Below are positions 1-7,830 of a stretch of 30,506 bases of DNA, in pieces. Numbering within the stretch: position 1 is the stretch's first letter; every line of letters starts with the position of its first letter. Both the position numbers and the translations under genes were made by a program. This stretch comes from CALWZE01 sp036644375 (GTDB lineage: Bacteria; Bacillota; Clostridia; Oscillospirales; Ruminococcaceae): positions 1-30,506 of the forward strand of contig JAVXQD010000027.1 in the NCBI GenBank assembly GCA_036644375.1, read 5' to 3'. The notes beneath the pieces are model-generated. The model made no database searches. It saw nothing but the letters and a program-made list of their open reading frames with translations, and had not been told where the DNA came from.

Positions 1-1341
1 AATTTTTTTGTTGTACTCCCGCTTGAACATCAGCATCGTAAATACAAGTGACACAATCTCCGAAATGCACATAGCGTACCATGCAAAATCAAGACCGAAT
101 GCACTCGCAAGCAGGAATGCCGCCGGAAGCAGAATAACAAGCTGGCGCAAAAACGAGTTTATCATACTTACAACTCCGTTTCCGATTCCGGCAAGTGTGT
201 TGCCCGCCACGATTGAGATTGCCGCCGGCAAAAAGGTAAGACTGATAATGCGCAGGGCTTGAACTCCGATGCTTAACATCTCCTCGCTCGCGTCAAACAT
301 GAGCAAAAGCTGTTTTGGAATTATCCAGAAAATCGCAGTGCCTATCGCCATGATTATAACCGCGATTACTGTGGCAAGCTTATAACCGTGCATAAGTCTG
401 TCCGGTCTGCGCGCACCGTAGTTGTAGCCCACAATCGGGATAAGGCCCTGAGTCAAGCCGAATACCGGCATAAACACAAAGCTCTGCAGCTTGAAATATA
501 TACCGAAAACCGCTACGGCCGTAGTTGAAAACAGAATCAATATCTTGTTCATGCCCACCATCATTATCGTGCCTATCGACTGCATGATAATTGAAGGAAT
601 GCCGACCTTATATATATTGAGAATAATTGCGCCGCTCGGTCTGAAGCCCCTGAATACGAAATGGATTTCCTTATTCTTGACCTTGTTCAGAACTATCGCA
701 ACCACAGCACCGAAAATCTGCCCTATTACCGTGGCGACCGCCGCACCCTTTATTCCCATCTCCGGCATACCTAATTTCCCGAATATCAAAATCGGGTCCA
801 GTATAATGTTGGTGACCGCCCCCACAATCTGCGAAGTCATGCTGAAAATAGAATTTCCCGTTGCCTGCAGCAATCTTTCTCCTGTTATAGAAAGAAAAAT
901 TCCCACGCACCACACCATGCACACACTGAGATAGCTCACGCCCATTTCAATAATTTCAGGATTATCTGTGAATGCGGAAATGAACGGGCGAACCGCAAAA
1001 AATCCCAAAAGCATAAAGACAATTGTGTTTAACCCCGCCAGCAGCAGACCGTTGGTTGCCGTGGCATTTGCCTCATCAAACCGCTTTTCACCGAGCTTGC
1101 GCGCCAGAAGCGAGTTGAGTCCCACACCCGTGCCGACAGCAACAGATATCATCAGCATCTGCGCCGGAAAAGCAAGAGATGTGGCAGTAAGGGCATCCTC
1201 ACTGATTTTTGCGACATAAATTCCATCTACTATGTTGTACAGTGATTGTACAAGCATAGAAACCATAAGCGGCAGCGATACCGATGCAATGAGTTTTCCC
1301 ATCGGCATTGTTCCGAGTTTGTTCTCTTTTCTTTGTTCCAT
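1..1341 (-). CDS. MATE family multidrug/Na+ antiporter (3' end outside window)
   Basis: Reading the minus strand from the ATG at 1341 gives an open frame of 447 codons that is still open at base 1, so only a short C-terminal piece is missing. The protein is almost wholly hydrophobic. It begins with a short basic segment (MEQRKENKLGTMPMGKLI) and then shows the MATE N-lobe pattern: a membrane helix with PLMVSMLVQSLYNIVDGIYV, followed by GVGLNSLLARKLGE. The fold is expected to have 12 membrane helices in two lobes. MATE proteins export cationic drugs or metabolites by H+ or Na+ antiport across the cytoplasmic membrane. The start has a purine-rich SD (AAAGAG) and a good promoter lies upstream. 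The gene is divergent from the CorC-type gene. The substrate cannot be told from sequence. Other polysaccharide-flippase-like MOP proteins are a less likely alternative. Confidence 0.9.
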   Translation of the reverse strand, partial: MEQRKENKLGTMPMGKLIASVSLPLMVSMLVQSLYNIVDGIYVAKISEDALTATSLAFPAQMLMISVAVGTGVGLNSLLARKLGEKRFDEANATATNGLLLAGLNTIVFMLLGFFAVRPFISAFTDNPEIIEMGVSYLSVCMVWCVGIFLSITGERLLQATGNSIFSMTSQIVGAVTNIILDPILIFGKLGMPEMGIKGAAVATVIGQIFGAVVAIVLNKVKNKEIHFVFRGFRPSGAIILNIYKVGIPSIIMQSIGTIMMVGMNKILILFSTTAVAVFGIYFKLQSFVFMPVFGLTQGLIPIVGYNYGARRPDRLMHGYKLATVIAVIIMAIGTAIFWIIPKQLLLMFDASEEMLSIGVQALRIISLTFLPAAISIVAGNTLAGIGNGVVSMINSFLRQLVILLPAAFLLASAFGLDFAWYAMCISEIVSLVFTMLMFKREYNKKI

Positions 1342-1375
1342 AAATATATTCACTCTTTCTTTTATACTGCCGCAT

Positions 1376-1404
1376 ATTGTAACATAAATCAGCATATTTC
1401 ACAA
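1376..1404 (-). promoter_or_regulatory. Sigma-A-type promoter for the MATE gene
   Basis: On the minus strand TTGTGA (1399-1404) is followed after exactly 17 bases by TACAAT (1376-1381). This lies about 35 bases upstream of the MATE ATG. Spacing and hexamers fit a housekeeping promoter. No operator-like dyad is obvious around it. Confidence 0.6.
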
Positions 1405-1501
1405 TCATTTGTTGCTTTTTTTGATTTATGTTCTATACCCAAATACAGGTCAAATCACAATGAGCTTTTCAAGCTCGGCATTGATAAATCAGCATCCGGA
1501 T

Positions 1502-1533
1502 TTGATTTTATGTTTTCTTTGTGATAATATAAT
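1502..1533 (+). promoter_or_regulatory. Candidate promoter for the corC-yjdF-like unit
   Basis: An AT-rich stretch holds TTGATT (1502-1507), then TAATAT at 17-base spacing (1525-1530), overlapping a perfect TATAAT (1528-1533) whose own -35 is poor. It sits 44-75 bases before the ATG at 1577. One of the two registers is probably used; the sequence does not decide which. Confidence 0.4.
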
Positions 1534-1576
1534 AAAATTAAATCTCAATACTTACTATTACAAAGGAGAATGAACA

Positions 1577-2917
1577 ATGCCGGAAGGCGACCCCCTCGGT
1601 TATATCCTGTTATTGGCAGTGCTGATTGCACTCAATGCGCTATTTGCAATGAGTGAAATCGCCGTAATTTCTTTCAACGACTCCAAGCTTCGCCATCTTG
1701 CGGAGGATGGAAACAAACGCGCAATGATTCTCTATAAGCTTACCCGCGAACCGTCTAAATTTTTGGCAACCATACAGGTTGGAGTTACACTGAGCGGACT
1801 GCTTGCCTCAGCTGTAGCAGCGGATACATTTGCAGAATATATCGTCTATTGGCTGCGCAATTCGGGGATTCCGACGAGCGTGGTTAAGATGGTATCCATT
1901 GTCATTATAACACTGATACTGTCGTTTATGACCCTCGTTTTCGGAGAACTTGTTCCAAAACGTATCGGCATGAGCAATCCCGAAAAAATTTCTTTTGCAG
2001 TTGCCGGAATTTTACGTGTCGTGTACATTGTGACAAAGCCTTTTGTCGCGCTCTTGTCCGGCACAACAAATCTTATTCTTCGTTTAATCGGCGTTGATCC
2101 GGATCAGAATGACCATGAGGTCACCGAAGAAGAGATTCGAATGATGATTGACGTCGGCGAAGAAGACGGGACAATCGAACAGAGCGAAAAAGAAATGCTT
2201 CACAATATCTTCGAGTTTGATGACCGCACTGCCGACGATGTTATGACACACCGAACCGAAATCAGCGCATTGGATATAAAGTCACCGCTGACAGCAGTCA
2301 TCAGTGCCGCTATGGAGAACGGACACTCGCGTCTGCCTGTCTGTGACGGCGGAGTGGACAATATCATCGGCATCCTCAATATTAAGGATCTCCTTAATTT
2401 GATTGTCTCCTCTCCCTCTCCCGACGATTTTGATTTGAGCAAATACATGCGCGAGGTCATGTATGTACCCGAAAGTTCGAGATGCAAGGATATCTTTGAA
2501 GAATTCAGGCGAAGAAAAATTCAGCTTGCGGTTGTTGTTGATGAATATGGCGGAACTTCGGGCATAATAACTATGGAGGATATCCTCGAATCCATAGTGG
2601 GCAATATTCAGGATGAATATGACCATGAAATTGAGGAGATACGAAAACTGAATGACTGCGATTATCAGCTTGCCGGAAGCGCACTTCTCGAGGATATCGA
2701 GGATGAGCTTGGCATTAAGTTCTCAGACACCGGAGATTATGACACTATAGCCGGATATATAATTGATAAGCTCGGACATCTGCCTTCTGAAGACGAGCGC
2801 GCAATCGTAAATGTCGACAGCTACTCCTTTGAAGTTGCAAAAATCAGTGAGCATAGAATTTCCGAGGTAAAAGCAGAAAAAATCAATCTTAATTCAAATA
2901 CAGGAGTCGAGGAATAA
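1577..2917 (+). CDS. CNNM/CBS-domain membrane protein, HlyC/CorC family
   Basis: The 446-residue protein has the standard family layout. An N-terminal CNNM-type membrane domain (about residues 5-150) contains ALFAMSEIAVISFNDSKL and the conserved FGELVPKRIG. A linker with EEDGTIEQSEKEML leads to two CBS domains (about 205-330; DDRTADDVMTHRTEI, VVDEYGGTSGIITMEDILE). A C-terminal CorC_HlyC ligand-binding domain (about 350-435) has the DYDTIAGYII motif. Relatives are Mg2+/Co2+ exporters or Mg2+ homeostasis proteins of the cytoplasmic membrane; the name hemolysin C is historical. The start is well supported by AAAGGAG 8 bases before the ATG. The next gene begins 2 bases after the stop, so the two are cotranscribed. 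The transported ion is inferred from the family only. Confidence 0.93.
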   Translation: MPEGDPLGYILLLAVLIALNALFAMSEIAVISFNDSKLRHLAEDGNKRAMILYKLTREPSKFLATIQVGVTLSGLLASAVAADTFAEYIVYWLRNSGIPTSVVKMVSIVIITLILSFMTLVFGELVPKRIGMSNPEKISFAVAGILRVVYIVTKPFVALLSGTTNLILRLIGVDPDQNDHEVTEEEIRMMIDVGEEDGTIEQSEKEMLHNIFEFDDRTADDVMTHRTEISALDIKSPLTAVISAAMENGHSRLPVCDGGVDNIIGILNIKDLLNLIVSSPSPDDFDLSKYMREVMYVPESSRCKDIFEEFRRRKIQLAVVVDEYGGTSGIITMEDILESIVGNIQDEYDHEIEEIRKLNDCDYQLAGSALLEDIEDELGIKFSDTGDYDTIAGYIIDKLGHLPSEDERAIVNVDSYSFEVAKISEHRISEVKAEKINLNSNTGVEE

Positions 2918-2919
2918 AC

Positions 2920-3627
2920 ATGTCCAACTCCAAAAGAAAAATCAACTGGAAAAAAGTCATCGGCATTTTTTTATTTGCTGCTCTCGTCATGTCAATCGTA
3001 TTTTCTGTTGTCAAAATTATAATAACCCCATCTGTTCCCGACACTGCTTCGGATGGGCCTCTGCGCAGCGACTATGTTCTCATGCTTATGCAATGCTGTC
3101 TCGGGCTTGTGGTCATGTTTCTGCCGAGCTTTGTCAACAAACGATTTTCAATTGAAATTGAAAATTACATGTATGTCATGTATTTTCTGTTTCTGTACTG
3201 TGCAATCTATCTCGGGGAGGTTCGCCAGTTCTATTATCTTATTCCCCACTGGGATTCGTATCTGCATGCCTTCAGCGGCGCAATGCTCGGTGCTCTCGGG
3301 TTTTCGCTTGTGTCGATACTCAATGACAACAAGAGCGTTGCTGTCAAGTTAAGTCCGAAATTCATCGCACTTTTCGCTTTCTGTTTTGCGCTTTCAGCCG
3401 GGGCAATCTGGGAGATATATGAGTTCTCGGGTGACGCTTTACTCGGTCTTAACATGCAGAAATTCCGCCTTTCGGGCGGCACAATGCTTGCCGGCCAAGC
3501 CGCTCTGATGGATACAATGAAGGATTTGATAATTGATGCCATAAGCGCACTTGGCGTTACAATCTTCGGGTATATCGGTTTGAAATCAAAAAACGCGCTG
3601 TTGAAAAAGCAGCCTGAGCACAAATAA
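2920..3627 (+). CDS. YjdF-like (DUF2238-like) integral membrane protein
   Basis: The 235-residue protein has a basic N terminus (SNSKRKINWKK) and about six hydrophobic segments. Polar residues buried in membrane segments give the signature: YLHAFSGAMLGALGF (about 110-124), WEIYEFSGDALLG (about 165-177) and DTMKDLIIDAISALG (about 195-210). This His...WE.xE...DxxxDxxxD pattern resembles the YjdF/DUF2238 family, whose function is not established. The assignment is by motif pattern and is not certain. GAGG 7 bases before the ATG supports the start, and the gene directly follows the CorC-type gene, so a role at the membrane linked to ion homeostasis is possible but unproven. A strong terminator follows 24 bases after the stop. 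Confidence 0.8.
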   Translation: MSNSKRKINWKKVIGIFLFAALVMSIVFSVVKIIITPSVPDTASDGPLRSDYVLMLMQCCLGLVVMFLPSFVNKRFSIEIENYMYVMYFLFLYCAIYLGEVRQFYYLIPHWDSYLHAFSGAMLGALGFSLVSILNDNKSVAVKLSPKFIALFAFCFALSAGAIWEIYEFSGDALLGLNMQKFRLSGGTMLAGQAALMDTMKDLIIDAISALGVTIFGYIGLKSKNALLKKQPEHK

Positions 3628-3651
3628 TCAAAAATCAACTTTAAAAGACGC

Positions 3652-3690
3652 AAAAAGCGTATGGGTGATGAACTTACCCCTACGCTTTTT
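3652..3690. terminator. Bidirectional rho-independent terminator
   Basis: The arms AAAAAGCGTA and TACGCTTTTT, extended by an inner GGG/CCC, form a long stem. A-runs on one side and T-runs on the other let it work in both directions. It lies between the convergent YjdF-like gene and the minus-strand HAD operon and probably ends both transcripts. Between it and 3892 I see no further gene or clear signal. Confidence 0.85.
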
Positions 3691-3891
3691 ATTTGCATTT
3701 ATGCTTGATGTTTAATATCGGTAAAAATACAGTTTGCGTCTCACACAGCATTTTTGCTTAATGTCTGCCTGGACTGCATCTATGCAGTTAAGCGGATTTT
3801 TGCGCAAAATAACAGCATTGCAATTATCTTCCTCTGTCTGCAATTTGAAATGCAGGAGACAATCAATGCGCTAAGGTTGTTTCCGCGTGTT

Positions 3892-3978
3892 TTAAGCGAA
3901 AATGACATAATTGACAAAAAACAATATAATGGCAAATATCAGACACACAATCGCGATTGCTTTTTCCTGTCTGCTCAT
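3892..3978 (-). CDS. Small single-helix membrane protein (28 aa), coupled to the HAD gene
   Basis: On the minus strand an ATG at 3978 overlaps the TGA stop of the HAD hydrolase (ATGA junction) and opens a 28-codon frame ending in TAA at 3892. The predicted peptide starts with a charged SRQEK segment, followed by a run of about 20 hydrophobic residues (AIAIVCLIFAIILFF and NYVIFA), the form of a one-pass membrane microprotein with a cytoplasmic basic N terminus. The 4-base overlap suggests translational coupling, as no strong independent SD is seen. It could be chance coding in the 3' end. The charged start plus uninterrupted hydrophobic run make it more likely than not to be real. No function can be assigned. 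Confidence 0.5.
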   Translation of the reverse strand: MSRQEKAIAIVCLIFAIILFFVNYVIFA

Positions 3979-4835
3979 ATCATGTCAAACTTGAGCTGTA
4001 TATATCCGTCGCAATATGCCTCAAGCGAATCCAGCAGCTCTCCGACGCCGCCCTGCAAGCACGGCTTAACGGTTACGTCGGTCATTCTTTTTATATCTGT
4101 CGGTGCATCGGATACAGCCGCTGTGTAACCCGCCACTTCAAAAAGAGGCACATCATTGTAATAATCACCGATTGCAACGGTATTTTCCATCTTGATGTTG
4201 AGCAATTCCGCAAGCCTCTTTAAGCCCTCGCCTTTGCCGATATCATTTGGAATAAGTTCATAGTAAATTTTTGAAGTCATTACAAAATTAAAACGATTGA
4301 ATAGAGAATTGGTATCTTTTTTTCTTTCAACAAACTTTACTACCTGCTCTATTTTCCCCTCGACATCTGTAAACAGTACCTTGTTCCAGCCATCTGCTAC
4401 GGAATCAAGGTCAGAAAGGGTAAACGGGATATGCTCAACCGCTGTGTGGTTAAGCACGCACTCATTCATTGCAACCGCCGTAATTCCCTCAACTGTATGT
4501 ATTTCTATACCTATTTCCGGAAAGACCTTTTTTATTTCATTCACAACAGCTCTTGCGCTCGGTTCGAGAGTTCTGTTGTAAAGCACCCTTTCGGTTTTGT
4601 AATCATATAAAACCGCACCGTTGCACAAGATGGCAGGAACTGACATATTTATCCAATCAACATATTTTCTGACCGACTCAACGCTTCGCCCTGTTGCAAC
4701 CGTAAAAAGGCCGCCGCGCTCTACAAAACGGTCTATAGCATCTATGTTCTCTTTGGGAATACCATATCCGGCCTGCAACAGCGTGCCGTCAATATCACTC
4801 ACCACAAGCATTTCATTGATATTTTTTGCGGTCAT
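3975..4835 (-). CDS. HAD superfamily Cof-type phosphatase
   Basis: The 286-residue protein carries all four HAD motifs: I, DIDGT with nucleophile D14 and acid/base D16; II, a threonine in the VATGRS segment; III, the lysine in DIGKGEGLKRL; IV, GDYYNDVPLFEVAG with the Mg2+-binding aspartates. A large C2B cap lies between motifs II and III, which places it in the Cof/YidA subfamily. These are cytoplasmic phosphatases acting on sugar phosphates, nucleotides or cofactors such as FMN or pyridoxal phosphate. GGAG 8 bases before the ATG at 4835 supports the start. The gene follows rluD by 11 bases and is last or next to last in the sepF operon. The substrate is unknown. Confidence 0.92.
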   Translation of the reverse strand: MTAKNINEMLVVSDIDGTLLQAGYGIPKENIDAIDRFVERGGLFTVATGRSVESVRKYVDWINMSVPAILCNGAVLYDYKTERVLYNRTLEPSARAVVNEIKKVFPEIGIEIHTVEGITAVAMNECVLNHTAVEHIPFTLSDLDSVADGWNKVLFTDVEGKIEQVVKFVERKKDTNSLFNRFNFVMTSKIYYELIPNDIGKGEGLKRLAELLNIKMENTVAIGDYYNDVPLFEVAGYTAAVSDAPTDIKRMTDVTVKPCLQGGVGELLDSLEAYCDGYIQLKFDMI

Positions 4836-4846
4836 AAATCCATCTC

Positions 4847-5806
4847 CTATCGATGCAATCCATTCAAAAAGCTTGTAAAATATTCCGGCACAGGCGCAAA
4901 CAAATGCATGTTTTCCCCTGTGCGCGGATGAATAAATTCGATTTCACCCGCGTGAAGGCACTGTCCGCACAGTTGCTTTGGTTCGTTCTTTAAACCGTAA
5001 ACCAAATCTCCTGCAACAGGGTGTCCCAAATATGCCATATGGACGCGAATTTGATGTGTTCTTCCCGTTTCCAACTTGAGCTTTAAATATGTGTATTGCG
5101 CATATCGCTCAAGCACTTCGAAATGCGTTACTGCTCTTTTGCTGTTCAATTCTGTTACGCAGAATTTTTTTCGGTCTCTCTCACTTCGACCGATTGGTCT
5201 GTCTACAGTGCCGCTGTCCTCACTTATATTTCCATGAACTACCGCATTGTAAATTCTGTGTGCGGAGTGCTCGGCAATCTGTTTGCTCAAAGACAGATGC
5301 GCCATATCGTTTTTTGCAACAATAAGAAGCCCACTCGTATCTTTATCAATTCTGTGGACTATCCCCGGGCGCAGCACACCGTTTATTCCGGAAAGGCTGT
5401 CCTTGCAGTGATAAAGCAGTGCATTTACAAGCGTATTATCCGAATTTCCGGGCGCAGGATGCACTACCATCCCCTTTGCCTTGTTGACAACAAGAAGGTC
5501 ATCGTCCTCGTATATAATGTCAAGCGGAATATCCTGAGCCAGAACTTCAAGCTCAACCGGCATCGGTATATGCACAGATATGCAGTCACCGTTTCTGAGC
5601 TTGTAGTTTTTTGACGACTTAACTGAGTTCACAAGGATATTTCCGCTTTCGATCAACCTTTGTACCGCAGTTCTTGAAACCGGCAATGCCTGATACAGCA
5701 TTTCCTCCGTATTTGCTTTATGGATTCTGTCGCTTATAAAGCTGTCGAGACGATCACCGACATTTTCAATACAGACGGTAAAATCAAAGCTTGTCTCATT
5801 GCTCAT
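4847..5806 (-). CDS. RluD-type 23S rRNA pseudouridine synthase
   Basis: This RluA-family pseudouridine synthase of about 319 residues has an N-terminal S4 RNA-binding domain (DRLDSFISDRI...VSRTAVQRLIESGNILVN) followed by the catalytic domain. The catalytic motif II is HRIDKDTSGLL, whose aspartate attacks the uracil ring. Also present are VVNKAKGMVVHPAPGN and the GRTHQIRVHMAYLGHPVAGD block. Position after lspA is the usual site of the ylyB/rluD homologue in Bacillota, which suggests helix 69 of 23S rRNA as target (inference). Two starts are possible: GTG at 5818 or ATG at 5806, both overlapping the end of lspA. I chose the ATG. The coupling to lspA is by overlap. Confidence 0.92.
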   Translation of the reverse strand: MSNETSFDFTVCIENVGDRLDSFISDRIHKANTEEMLYQALPVSRTAVQRLIESGNILVNSVKSSKNYKLRNGDCISVHIPMPVELEVLAQDIPLDIIYEDDDLLVVNKAKGMVVHPAPGNSDNTLVNALLYHCKDSLSGINGVLRPGIVHRIDKDTSGLLIVAKNDMAHLSLSKQIAEHSAHRIYNAVVHGNISEDSGTVDRPIGRSERDRKKFCVTELNSKRAVTHFEVLERYAQYTYLKLKLETGRTHQIRVHMAYLGHPVAGDLVYGLKNEPKQLCGQCLHAGEIEFIHPRTGENMHLFAPVPEYFTSFLNGLHR

Positions 5807-6296
5807 GCTTTTGCTCACTGCTGTCTTCTTTTATAAATATAGATTTCTCTTTCAGTGTTGCTAAGAGGTAAACAACAGCAATAAAAGCCCCGACGCAGAT
5901 AAAGCAGTCAGCCACATTGAAGACGGCAAATTTCATAAACAAAAACTCAAAAAAATCTGTTACACTGCCATATACGATGCGGTCGTACAAATTTCCGATG
6001 CCACCTGCGGTTACCAGAATTAACGCCCATTTCATTACAGGGGATCTGAATTTTTTAAAAAGCAATACGTAAATCATAATAATCAATACAATTGCCGTCA
6101 TAAAAATCAGAAAGAAGGTATTGCCGGAAAGCATACCAAACGCCGCTCCCGTATTTCCGCCCTCAAGCAGCCTAAGCCCGAGAATGTTCGGAATCAAAAC
6201 CACAAATCCCCTATCGGCCAATACCAACTCCAACACAACCTTTGAGGCCCTGTCAAATATAACTAAACCGAGAATTGAAATTATTGTTGCAATCAT
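5796..6296 (-). CDS. lspA: Lipoprotein signal peptidase (signal peptidase II)
   Basis: This aspartic protease of the cytoplasmic membrane removes signal peptides from diacylglyceryl-modified prolipoproteins. The 166-residue form from the ATG at 6296 has the usual length and four membrane helices. The conserved boxes are DRASK near the N terminus, GNTGAAFGM, GGIGNLYDR (catalytic Asp) and VFNVADCFI (second catalytic Asp). I prefer 6296 over the GTG at 6344 because GGAG precedes it by 10 bases and because a perfect 11-bp hairpin would otherwise lie in the start region. It sits between divIVA and rluD, a common order in Bacillota. Confidence 0.95.
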   Translation of the reverse strand: MIATIISILGLVIFDRASKVVLELVLADRGFVVLIPNILGLRLLEGGNTGAAFGMLSGNTFFLIFMTAIVLIIMIYVLLFKKFRSPVMKWALILVTAGGIGNLYDRIVYGSVTDFFEFLFMKFAVFNVADCFICVGAFIAVVYLLATLKEKSIFIKEDSSEQKHEQ

Positions 6297-6322
6297 GCGC
6301 TGTTTTCTCCAATATTTAAGAA

Positions 6323-6351
6323 TATAGCGGTGCTTAAAAGGCACCGCTATA
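6323..6351. repeat. Perfect 11-bp inverted repeat before lspA
   Basis: The arms TATAGCGGTGC (6323-6333) and GCACCGCTATA (6341-6351) pair perfectly around a 7-base loop in the 124-base gap between divIVA and lspA. On the minus strand it is followed by TTCTTAAATATT rather than a clean U-run, so it may be a weak terminator, attenuator or RNA-processing hairpin that lowers expression of lspA and downstream genes. The rest of the gap shows no gene. Confidence 0.7.
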
Positions 6352-6420
6352 CATTAATCATCTATTGCTTGCCTTATGGCGGAGCCACGAGTGAAACAGC
6401 CATATCAGGAAAATATTGCT

Positions 6421-7251
6421 CTATTCTTTTCCAAATGTGAAGCTCTCGCCAAAGTCGAGCTTTCCAAATCGTGAATTGGCATCATCGTCGGCCATAAACG
6501 CCGAGAAAGAGGACTCGGACGCCGCAGGTTTGACCTCGTTGAGCTTAACCGCAGGCGCGGAAGGGCGGTAAGAGGGTTCTGTTTTTCCAAACTCGCCGAA
6601 CGAGAACGATGCAGCTCCGCTTCCGGCAGGCTTTGTGTCAAGTGGTTCGATTGAGTTCATTACCGGCATATTTTCCATATGTACCCGAGCGGCTTCTTGT
6701 TCTGTCTGCTCTGCACCTAAATCTCCGGTCTGCAAGCTATCCTCTGTCTCGGGCTCAGCTTCTATATCAACATCGTAATCGGGTATCTCTTTAAATATCT
6801 CAAGATGCTGCTTGTATATTGCAAGAACATTATTTTTAAATGAGGCAACCTGTGTCTTAAGGCTTGTAAGGTTTTCTTCTTCCTGCGCCGCTTTGGCGGT
6901 GATTTCACCGATTACGGAATCATATCTGTTTTGAGCCTCCGTAACCAACATCTCAGCTCTCTGTTTTGCTTCGGAATACAACGCCTCAGCCTGATGCTGT
7001 GCATCTCCGATGATACCCTCTTTCATTTTTTCGGCACTGATCAGCACCGAGCGCAGTCTGCCCTCGTCCTCGCGCATTTCATCAACTTTTTCAGCCAACA
7101 GCATAAGCTTTTTCTCGCTTGCGGCTTTGTCGGTCTCGAGCTGCTCTATTTGGTCCGCAATTTGTGATAAAAATCCATCAACATCCTCTGGATTGTAGCC
7201 ACGGACTATTCTTTCAAACTCAGTGTCACGAATTTCTCTCGGTGTAAACAT
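6421..7251 (-). CDS. divIVA: DivIVA family cell-division/polarity protein
   Basis: The 276-residue protein begins with the DivIVA membrane-curvature-binding module (MFTPREIRDTEFERIVRGYN, then EDVDGFLSQIADQ). Long coiled coil follows (about residues 30-155: heptad-rich E/K/Q segments with KQRAEMLVTEAQNRYDSV). The tail (about 165-276) is low-complexity, acidic then Ser/Pro/Ala-rich, and contains two similar Phe/Gly motifs (SFSFGEFGKTEP and FGKLDFGESFTFGKE) that may be a partner-binding repeat. DivIVA marks septa and poles and recruits division, cell-wall or chromosome-segregation factors. AGGAGG 7 bases before the ATG gives strong initiation. It is 38 bases downstream of sepF. The C-terminal length and repeated FG motifs are specific to this lineage. 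Confidence 0.95.
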   Translation of the reverse strand: MFTPREIRDTEFERIVRGYNPEDVDGFLSQIADQIEQLETDKAASEKKLMLLAEKVDEMREDEGRLRSVLISAEKMKEGIIGDAQHQAEALYSEAKQRAEMLVTEAQNRYDSVIGEITAKAAQEEENLTSLKTQVASFKNNVLAIYKQHLEIFKEIPDYDVDIEAEPETEDSLQTGDLGAEQTEQEAARVHMENMPVMNSIEPLDTKPAGSGAASFSFGEFGKTEPSYRPSAPAVKLNEVKPAASESSFSAFMADDDANSRFGKLDFGESFTFGKE

Positions 7252-7289
7252 CAGATATCCTCCTAATATGTTAACTTAATATTTTATTA

Positions 7290-7745
7290 TTAAAAATAAA
7301 CTCCGCTGTTTTCAAGCTCGTCCAACAAATCTCCCATTATACCGACGTTATATGGTGTAATAATGAAGGTGCTGTTCGCAACTCGCTTTATCTGTCCGCT
7401 GTTTGCGTAAGCAACTCCGCTCAGAAAATCGACCAGACGTCTGCTGACTTCCTTGTTGGTAGATTCAAGATTCAAAACCACCGTGCGCTTATTGTTGAGA
7501 TGGTCTGCTATACTGCTCGCGTCGTCAAACCGCTCCGGCTTTACAAGCACAACCTCCAACTGCGTAGTCGAGTTGATATTCACGACATTATTTCCGCTTT
7601 TTCTGCCACCGGATTTGTTTTTGCTCACAAAAACGCTGTTGCTATCTTCGGCATTGCCGCTTTCTTCATCTTCTTCAATTTCATCATCAAAATCATCGGG
7701 GTCATTCAGTCCGAACATGTCCGAGATTTTTTTAAAGAATTCCAT
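7290..7745 (-). CDS. sepF: Cell division protein SepF
   Basis: The 151-residue protein has an N-terminal amphipathic membrane anchor (MEFFKKISDMFGL), an acidic, Ser/Asn-rich linker (about 14-55), and the globular SepF domain (about 60-151) with VLVKPERFDDASSIADHL, KRTVVLNLE and FLSGVAYANSGQIKRV. SepF binds the C-terminal tail of FtsZ and ties the Z-ring to the membrane in Gram-positive bacteria. GGAGG lies 12 bases before the ATG, slightly long. It is the first gene after a near-consensus promoter and is followed by divIVA. The ylmG and ylmH genes that often lie between sepF and divIVA are absent. Confidence 0.96.
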   Translation of the reverse strand: MEFFKKISDMFGLNDPDDFDDEIEEDEESGNAEDSNSVFVSKNKSGGRKSGNNVVNINSTTQLEVVLVKPERFDDASSIADHLNNKRTVVLNLESTNKEVSRRLVDFLSGVAYANSGQIKRVANSTFIITPYNVGIMGDLLDELENSGVYF

Positions 7746-7797
7746 GTTTTTATATATCCTCCATAGCCCAAAAGCGTTCTATGACACTTTAAACTAT

Positions 7798-7826
7798 ATT
7801 ATCTTATATAAACAGTAAAATGTCAA
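7798..7826 (-). promoter_or_regulatory. Sigma-A promoter of the sepF-divIVA-lspA-rluD-HAD operon
   Basis: On the minus strand a perfect TTGACA (7821-7826) is followed after 17 bases by GATAAT (7798-7803). It starts 5 bases after the stop codon of the HlyD-like gene and ends about 50 bases before the sepF ATG. This is one of the two best promoters in the window and splits the long minus-strand gene array into separate units. Confidence 0.8.
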
Positions 7827-7830
7827 CAAA

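Noticed and set aside
491..934. Plus-strand frame opposite the MATE gene
   Set aside because: The minus-strand frame encodes clear MATE sequence; the plus frame is a shadow.
1462..1476. Short inverted repeat GAGCTT/AAGCTC between MATE and the CorC-type gene
   Set aside because: Only 6 bp with a 3-base loop and no T-run; expected by chance.
3754..3891. Plus-strand frame in the gap after the bidirectional terminator
   Set aside because: No SD, composition not gene-like, and it runs antisense into the HAD gene.
6297..6344. GTG start at 6344 for lspA
   Set aside because: Starts inside the 11-bp hairpin and gives an unusual basic extension; ATG 6296 has a proper SD.
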